Source: Apostichopus parvimensis
Lineage: Eukaryota > Echinodermata > Holothuroidea > Aspidochirotida > Stichopodidae
Length of the DNA stretch: 24,300 nucleotides
Direction of reading: 5' to 3'
NCBI GenBank assembly: GCA_000934455.1
Contig: KN888027.1
Span: forward strand, 43,832-68,131
The position numbers and the translations under genes were made by a program. The notes under the pieces are model-generated. The model was not told where the DNA came from. It saw nothing but the letters and a program-made list of their open reading frames with translations, and ran no database searches. Below, in pieces: positions 9,516 through 18,700 of this stretch; position 1 is the stretch's first letter; each line of letters begins with the position of its first letter.

Positions 9516-9708
9516 ATGAGTTTCCATGTAGTGGAATTTGTTGACGAAAAGGAGGTTGACATTGTCTCCGATGCATGGATGGTTCAAGCAAACCTTTGTC
9601 ATTGGCCACCATTCCACTCGGGTGTTAGAATAGCTCAGGCAGTCAAGGAACATTCAACGCCAGACGATTCGTGGCCCAAATTTCCTTGTAGAATCCTTTA
9701 TACAGCAG
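9516..9708 (+). CDS. DUF4806 gene exon 1
   Basis: The exon encodes residues 1-64 with the conserved WPP and SWPKFPCRILY motifs. The ATG is two bases after the acceptor at 9513, so the leader must come from an upstream exon. The donor is CAGCAG then GTAAGG at 9709; the exon ends in phase 1. Confidence 0.88.
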
Positions 9709-12700
9709 GTAAGGATACATCAAAAAGTATTATTTTATCAGATTTTACAACATTGTATGTGGAGTGCATGTGGATTTATCATTGTGTCTTCTAAAAATTG
9801 AATTAGAAAATCAGAGCCATGCATACATATAAGGCCCATAGAGCCATTTCTTACAGAATATATCAGGCATTCTCAACTATGTTTGGTTAAACGCCACTTT
9901 AAAAAATAAAAAATACTTTACAGTAAGTGCCACCATCCAATCTGGTGAACGTCCGTCCTGGGGAGTCTGGTGTCCGCCAGCCCCCCGCCCCCCCCCAAAG
10001 GTTTGGCCTATATGCTACAAGTAAATTTTTGCTTAGAACATACTGGAAGTTATCAATTATCAAATGCAAGCGGTCGAGCGGATGCTTGTTATTCGATATA
10101 TTATCTTCCAAATGAATGAAAATAAGGTGAAATAATTCATAGATGCTGAAGGTTAGCACCTGGATTTCTGATTTGTAACCACCCCTACATGTAAGAACAT
10201 GCATGCCTTTCTGTATTGAATACATGGATAATGTTACATACCTGTATATATGTGGGGAATGATTGAGATAGAAGTATCATTTGCACCTGTTCTCTCAAAT
10301 CATATGCTGATTTCGAGTCAAGCTTACCATTTTGGGATCGTAAAACGTTGTGATCTGTCTAACTTTATGTATCCTGGATAGGTACAGTATTGTTTTCGCA
10401 TTCAGCGCATGATTCCCAGTGGAATGCATGAAGTATATACTGTACCACTCATTGAGAATATATGTCAATTTAGTTTCACTTCCCAATCCTCCGCAGCTAT
10501 ATATTTCAATACAATATTTCGCTTTGAATCTTGATTAAAATGTACCATAAATATATTAACCTGACCCATTCACCTTGTACAGTATTAACATAACTTTACT
10601 AAATAAATCCATCATCCCTTTACCATTATGTTAATGGAATGATAGTTACTGTGTGTTGCTTACATAGTTGTCAATATTCAACATGTCTTTTTGCTGCTTT
10701 CATGGTTACATGTGTTTCATACCTGTATTTTAAACCACTAAACAAGTAGAATTGCATTTGTAAATTTATTTTACAGACACATATGTAAAGGCTAGGCAAA
10801 AATTATCTGCTGCCGAACAGACGTCAGACATCCAGACATCTGCCGATGAACGGGAAAAACTTTCAGCTCCAAAGAGAAGGAGAACGTATGTTGTTATATT
10901 ATTTTATTTGATATTTATTTGATATTATGAAACTGTCAACAATAAAATTTAGGGCTCCACAGGAAACTGGTCTCATCATCATGTGGTAAAGCAATTTTAC
11001 CACCATGTGGTTTGACTTGGTCACATATTTTATGAGGTAGGGTACATGTGTGGGTGGTTGGAAATTTCATCTCATTAATATTCATGAAGGAGCGGGACCA
11101 ATTGTAATTTTGCTCAGAATTGTTTGGTAATCATGTTTTCTCAGCCATGCTGAAGTGGATTGATGTCATACTGGGTACATAGGTTACCAATAGTGAGTAG
11201 ACAATCCCTGCTGTTTATATCGCCAATCTCATAAATATTTATCAGTAGGTGGGGCTTGGAGCGAATTCCTCAAAATGTTAATATCGCGGCCACCGTATTT
11301 TGATCAAACTTATTTTTTTATAGTATTGGTAGGATGTAAAATTTGTACTATAAAAACTTGTATTTTAAAATACTATAACAACTTATTGGTAGGATGGTAG
11401 ATACATGGGTTGGTGGTAGGAAATTTAATCTCGTTAATACTAATGAGAGGGTGCGGCCAACTGTAATTTTGCCAATAATGGCTCAAATCACATTTTCTCA
11501 GTAGTGTCAAGGTGGGCTGAGGTCATACTTGGCATGTAAGTGGCCACAGTGATTAGACAATCTTTTTTAGTGCTAATGTCATGAGTATTAAGGGTGGTAG
11601 GGTTTGAAGAAAATTCTTTAAAATTGTACATAATGAACTTAACTTTTAGATGCCAAGGAATCTCAAAACCTCATGGTTTTCTTGTTAGGCCTTATTCCCT
11701 CCGCTTCACAGACATGGGAACTTTTTACGTAACTGTGTGGGAGATGCATGTTTAGCCTAATTACGTTGGCAGACGTAGTAGGCGTACGTAAAATAGTACC
11801 GAGTGTTCAGTATGCATTACCGGTATTGGTCGTATATATATCAATGATATCGGTATACTGGTGTTCAGTGTTATAGCTAGAGACTTTTTAGTGGTGGGCG
11901 CGACTTCACCGACTTGGACAAGCGACAAGCCATTCTAGCGAACAGAGCCTCGCGATTAGCGGCCGGGGTCAAAATGATCAGGAACATGATGAACAACAAA
12001 ACTTGTAGTATAATCAGACTGACTGTACAACAAGTTTTGTTGTTCATTATGGTCAGTGTATTGAGCATTAGGGAAGCCTCGCCGCCATGTCCGGGCCAGC
12101 GGTTATCTCGCAACGCTAGCTAATTATACAAGCGCAATTGGTCCCATGGTTGAATGCACACCAGCTGATAGCCAGCCGGAGTAATAAGCACAGCGTCATG
12201 ACAACACAAGACTGCCTATTGTTCACAAACAATTAGCAAACTTGGCCAAGTGAGCGGATTAACTTTAGCGGTTTTGACAGTCAATAAAGCTGTAGTTTAT
12301 GTTGCAAATTGCCTTATACACTAAAATCCGCCACTACCAAATGTCCGAGATTCAATACTATATATAATTCTTGCAAATCTTCCACGTTATCAAACCTCAT
12401 AAATAAAATTTCTTAGTCACTTATCAACGATCGTGACAATCGGCTACTCGAAAGTCCGATAAAAACAGCACATAAGTATAGCCTTCACCTGNNNNNNNNN
12501 NNNNNNNNNNNNNNNNNNNNNNNNNNNNNNNNNNNNNNNNNGCAAATTGCCTTATACACTAAAATCCGCCACTACCAAATGTCCGAGATTCAATACTATA
12601 TATAATTCTTGCAAATCTTCCACGTTATCAAACCTCTTAAATAAAAATTCTTAGTCACTTATCAATGATCGTGACAATCGGCTACTCGAAAGTCCGATAA

Positions 12701-15700
12701 AAACAGCACATAAGTATAGCCTTTACCTGCGCCTGTACATTGTTAGCCTTGTTCAACGAGTGGTACGTAACTACAATTGAAAAAGTGAATTAGCCATTTG
12801 CATTAAAAATATGCCCCCAAGAACTTCGGAAAACCCATTTTGACATACCAAAATCAAGCAAAACAATTAAGCTACGCCACACATATATGCTAACTACAAA
12901 GACCATTGACCTTAACGTTAATATCTGCATAACAGTAGTAAGCCCTCTACGCCGCGGATAATTTAAGTGCCAGCCTACTGCGACACAGGTTCAGCGAATA
13001 AACATATGGTAAGGCTTGATTTCCCCCATTGACTTAGTGTGTTGTTAGGCTGCCATGTGGTTAGAGATATAAGTGACTATTAGGTGAAAATTTTATGCAA
13101 GTTTATTTGCGAAACAGTTTCAGTTTATTTCTCCACCTCGTATTGCATTGTATCATGGAGGTAAAAACAGTTTTTACCTCCATGATTGTATGAAGCAGAG
13201 AACCTTCAAGCTGATGTAAAGCTCAGCCCCGGTATGATCATGACACGTGTACTGGACAAACTTTTCCAGAAACGTAATTGTAATACACCCTTCCGAGCAA
13301 ACATGACCAATTGCTGTACACCCCCAATCCAGTAATACATGATATTGAAAAGGGATGTCTACGATCTAGCTGGCTAAAAAATAAGTACAGATTCGCTGGA
13401 GTGCGAAAATTGCCCTACAGTCAACCGATTTTTTTCCACCTAGCTAGAGAGTTTAGGTCCTGTTCTTCACAAGTAGGATATGTAAAGCCTTCCTGTATGT
13501 AAGGCTCTGGTTCACGCTAATGTGCACGTGTACAATAAGTTAGATTTGGTTTCAGTTTTTTTTATATTTTTAAATCTTAAACATTCAGGAAACTTGTCCT
13601 TGCAAAACATGATTCTTGTACAATTGCAATTAAAACACGATTAAGGACGGAAAAATAAATGTAACGACTACTTTTATTCACAAATAGTTACGTTCAAAGC
13701 AGTTTTTTTATGTGAAATTAGTGCCGGTCGGAAGCAGTGTTTTTCATCAGGAGTGGTGGGCGGAAATCCTCCGTGCTGGTCGGTCCCGCCCAGTGCCGAC
13801 CACCGTAGCTATAACGCTGCTGGTGTTATAGAACATTAACACGTGAATATAGTGGAAGAAGGGCTACAGCATTAAATCAACAACTTGAAATTATATTGAA
13901 AAGTTCTATGCTCTAATGTAAAAAATACTACCCCAATGAGCAAAGTTCAAAAAGTTGTACTGTTCCTTTATTGTACCTGGTATACTTCCTGCCATATTCA
14001 TGAAATTGATATCATTATAGGGAACCAGTTTTTCTGAACAATTTGACACCAACATGAGCAGTTTTTGGTCCAATAGTTGTGGGGATGTGTCTGAATAAAT
14101 ATTTACAGGTAAAAGGTCAAATATGGCACTTCCAGTCATTTAAGGGGAAAATGTACCTTATACCTTAAATGCAAATTACTAAAAACCCTCAAAATGTGCG
14201 CATGCTGGCATTATATCACAATAAGTTACAAGTGCTGCCGATTGCAACGATAACAAATTTTCTGTGATCAGACCCCAAATTTATTCCAGATAGCCTATAG
14301 TTATATGTATCTTTTCTTTATAAAGTTTTCCTTGTTTAATCCAATTTCCATCATTATAAATTGAAAACATGTGGCTATATCTTTCTGCATGTGAGCCATG
14401 ACAGTTTACCATTCTAGGTTCATTTGAATACTTTAAGTGTATTGATTATATTCCTTTCAGATTGAACCCCCGTTACATCAGTGACAGCAGTGATGATGAT
14501 ACTGGACCCATAGGAACTGAACCCAAAAAGAATGCTGCTGCTAGCCTCGCTTCTGCCCCATCCACCCCTGTCTTCAGTCCGGTATCATCGCCATTAATGT
14601 TAGGTCAACCATCAAAGAGAACACAGTCTGTTGATCTCACTTCCGCTGCATTTACTTTATCGCCAATTACACCTGTTTTATCAATGTCATCCACTGTAGA
14701 AACTGCACATGGTAAGTTGAAGATTATGAAAAGTACAGAGATTTTTATTTATGAAAAAGCAGTAAGTCTGTATTGACCAATATTTAATATTGAAAATAGG
14801 TCATGGAGTTTGAAGTTGTGGCTCATCAAGTATTGTTGATGAAGTCTTAAAGTCAGATTTACATGCAGAATTGTATTATCACTTTCCCACTATTCAAGAA
14901 TGTCATTGATACAACAGTCCCGTTAAGTTGAGTTCAATGCATCACATTCAATATGTCAATAACCCCACAAAGTCAAAATTTAAAATCTTTAAATTATAAT
15001 AACTCTGTAACAGGGTTGGATTGTATCCTTACTTGGTATGTTATTGCTATTATAGCTTTATGTCTTTATGTGCATTAACTTTAACTATTGTGCAATAATA
15101 GCTACAGCAGTACGGCACATGATAAATGACAATAGAGTGACATGCCCAGGGGTTGAAATAAGGAATTGGTTACCGAGGGCTAATTTTGAGAAAAATCCTC
15201 TGGTTAACAGGCTATTGCTTGAAACCGGTGGACATTTGTGTTGCACCAGGGGCAATTATCTCTCACCATTCTTTAAGCCCCACTGAGCCCACTCTCCATC
15301 GGGCCTCCTCCATCCCACAAATTATTTTTCATTAACTTACATCGAACAAGTATTTGTAACACTAATCAACCTGGTTGTTCCCAAGATCAATCACACTAAT
15401 TTCACAAAAATATTATTTTCACATAACTATGATTGAATGCTCTGTCTACACATAACACAACAAAACAAATAACATTGATTACTATTAGTTCGGCCTGAGT
15501 AAGTTCCTCAGTAACACAGAAATAAACAAAATGTAGAATTTTAATCACCCCTATAACCGAACAATGTACTCTTCCGCTGTCAAACATAAGTAGATAGCAT
15601 ACAGTGTGAGGTATAATTTGATTGGTTAAAACTGTTACATCAGATCGTACACTAGCATAGATGGGTGAGAATAATGTGAATGTATATATACAGGGTTTTA

Positions 15701-18700
15701 TCTTATTCACAATCAATCTTGGGGAGCTGCTATACACGACACTGGCTTTAGAGTCAAGAAGTGCTTACACACGCGGAAAAATAAAACATTCCCCCATTCA
15801 TTGTCACTAATTTCAAGTCACAGGCTTGCATATATTGTGGGTGGGGTGGGCCAAGGTTTTTGGGGGTGTTGGTGTGGGCCCATGGTTTGGGTAATTTGCA
15901 GCCTTCCGGGCGTTGCGTTGTGACTGCACAAATCTTTGTTTGGTTTTGGGTTGGTTTGTTTTGCTGTTTGTTGTGCTGTGGTGGGGTTGTTTGGGTGGGT
16001 TTTTCAGTTTGTTTGTTGAATGGTTACTGGTGGTTTGTTGGCTTTTGGCCCGTGTTGTTTTGTCGCGGAAAAATAATTATATGACAGTCTGATGTGCTAG
16101 CCTAGAGTCTATGACAGTTGTACACTTCTTATTCTTGGTTTGGGTTAGTTTTAGGCTGGTTTGTGGTTTTCTGTGCTTGAGTAATTTTGTTTCTGCTCTT
16201 GATTGCTGGTGGTTTGCTGGCTTTAAAGGGAGACATGGACGCGGATTATCGTTGACTCTTACGTGCTGCCTTTTGGAGGCTCTGGTGTAGGCCCATGGTT
16301 TGGGTATATTGCGGCATTCCGAGCATCAAGTTGTAACTAGCGCAACTCTTGGTATAGTCTGGTTTTGACCTTAGGTTTATTACTTAATTTTCCTTTGCTG
16401 TTTGTCATGTTGTGGTGTGTGTTGTTTTGCGTTTTGGTGTGTGGGGGTTTCGGGTAGTGTTTGGTTTTTTTGGGCGGCGTTTGCGGTTTGATCGTTGTAG
16501 GATTACTGATTCGTTGGCCTTTGGACCGTGTCGTTTTGTCACGATAAAAGAACTTAGTACATGATCTCAGATAAAGTGTTATACAAACATTACAGTAGAC
16601 TTGTGTTTACATTGTAAAGACAAGAAATCACAAAGCCGTTGGCTTTCTTGTTTGATAGAACAGAACAGAACAATATTTCACATTATTTCCTTTCTGTTTT
16701 AATAGTATCTGCATCTGAAAGAAGAATGTTTCTAATTTTAGAGACAATAAAGGCTAATCAGGAGGACATAATTTCAAGCCAGAAGGTGCTGGAGAACAAG
16801 GTAGATGAGTTGTTGAGATCATCAAATGTTTCTCCAGAAGACCAACAGACAATGATCATCGATGAGCTTGGCTTGCCATTAAACCTGCCTACTGACTTGG
16901 AAGAGGTGGACAGGCAGTTGAAAGAGGACAAAATGATGGAACAAAGATTGGTAAGATTTCATTTGAGGTGTTTAGCTATTTGAGGTCAATGATCATCTAG
17001 GAGTCTTTTGAGCTTGTTTTTCACAAGCAGTCATCTTTACGGTTCTTTTTGTATGATCAGTGTAACCTTTAAACTCTTGAGGGTTGTATGTTCTACAGGT
17101 ATTGTGCAGAAGAGTTTAAAGGGAAAGTCAGCTACTTTTGGCTTACTAAGCAGACATGGAAAAGTGTAATTGGACACAAGATGAAGGAATTATGCAGAAC
17201 AGTATAATTTAGCTGCCTGCATGAAGGCCCACATAAAGGTGTTTGCAGTAAAGTCTGAAAACTTTCATGGCTCACTAAAGGTATAGATTTGACTTGACAT
17301 TGGCTCATTTCTTACGTCTTTGATTCAATAGATTTAAAGTGTATATACTTGATTAAGTCTCCCACACGGCGCACATGGAGTGTCGGTGAAAAGCAGGCGG
17401 GGGATTGTTATCGTAAAAATTTGAGCTAAAAAACTAGTGCCCTTGCTGTCGGTTTATAAGTTAATATGAAATTATTATATACCTGTACCATGTATTTATA
17501 AGGCAAAGTAATAAAAAAGAAAAGTTTCTCCTCCTAACATTTCTGGAAAACAGAGCATACAGGCCCCCTTTTTTTAGGGACGTACACTACGGGATCAGGA
17601 TCATAGTATTCGTTTATTACGGTAATAAATACCCAATGCAAATGCACTGCAATGATCGGCGGCGATGATTTGCGCGATGTTACAAAACTTGATGCGGCAG
17701 AAAAAAAGGGATGCGGGCAGCGACGAGAAACTGCTATTTTTTTATTTGGTCTAAAATGCCCATGCAGGTAGCCTGGCTACATACTCCAGTAAATAATATA
17801 GGAATTGCAACTGGTTAAAAGGAAGATGGCCGTAAATTCTGCCTCCCAACCCCCTCCCAGTAGTAAAGATACTACCTAGATCGCTGGAAATGACCCTTTC
17901 TGGGCCTTGCTAATTTGCAGATAAACGAAGAATAAATAGCTGTCATCGCCATTTGTGACAACTCGTAAGTTTATATGGGTGTTGAAAGTACATGCGCTTG
18001 GAAATAGTTTCGTACAACGGAAGTGCCGATAAATTAAAGACCGCCGTTAGAGCATTTTGTGAGAAAATTTCACCAACAAAATATGACAAATGTCAATAGG
18101 TAGATGAGAGCGCAATAAAAAAAAAGTCAATAATCGCGAATAAGTAAAAAATTGTAAAAAGCTGAAAAGGGCGCCAGCAGTACATTTGAGTCCGTCAGGG
18201 GGGGCATTCGCCCCCCTGACTATATGGACGCTCCGCCACTGGGCCAGACAATATCCTAATAACCTAACCACCCCCCCCCCCAAAAAAAAAAAAAAAAATT
18301 AGGGGGTAATTCCCCCTCTCATATTTCAAATGTGCAGGAATACACAACAACTCTGCAGGATTCCTGCTCCTAATGCCAACCCTGCTTGTTGGTATATTTT
18401 TTAGTCTGCAATATGGACAACACTCTTAACCATGCAGTCATACCATGTCTTTTCAAAAATTTTTTTAGGTAGCATTTCTGTCACTCATTGGAGGGAGAAA
18501 TAAAGAAGACACTGTGAGACGCATCATGGCACAGTGCCTGACCAATACGCTTGCCTTGCAGTGTAATTGGATAGGCAGGAATAATAAGATTGCTTTTTCT
18601 ACCCTCCATCTGAACAAGGTGGTAATGTGTAAGTACATTGTGAACTACCAATCAGATTGGGCAGGAAATTCATTGTCCATGTTTGTCAGTTCAACCTTTT

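Larger units (their letters stand above)
10886..14460 (+). other. Intron 2 of the DUF4806 gene, repeat-rich, with assembly gap
   Basis: The intron is 3575 bp as assembled; the true length is uncertain because of the 50-N gap at 12492-12541. It holds the 11029-11640 repeats, two strong inverted repeats, an inverted copy of the 3474-3888 family, and a GGTCGG/CCGACC hairpin near 13775-13800. None of its open frames is convincing. Confidence 0.75.
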
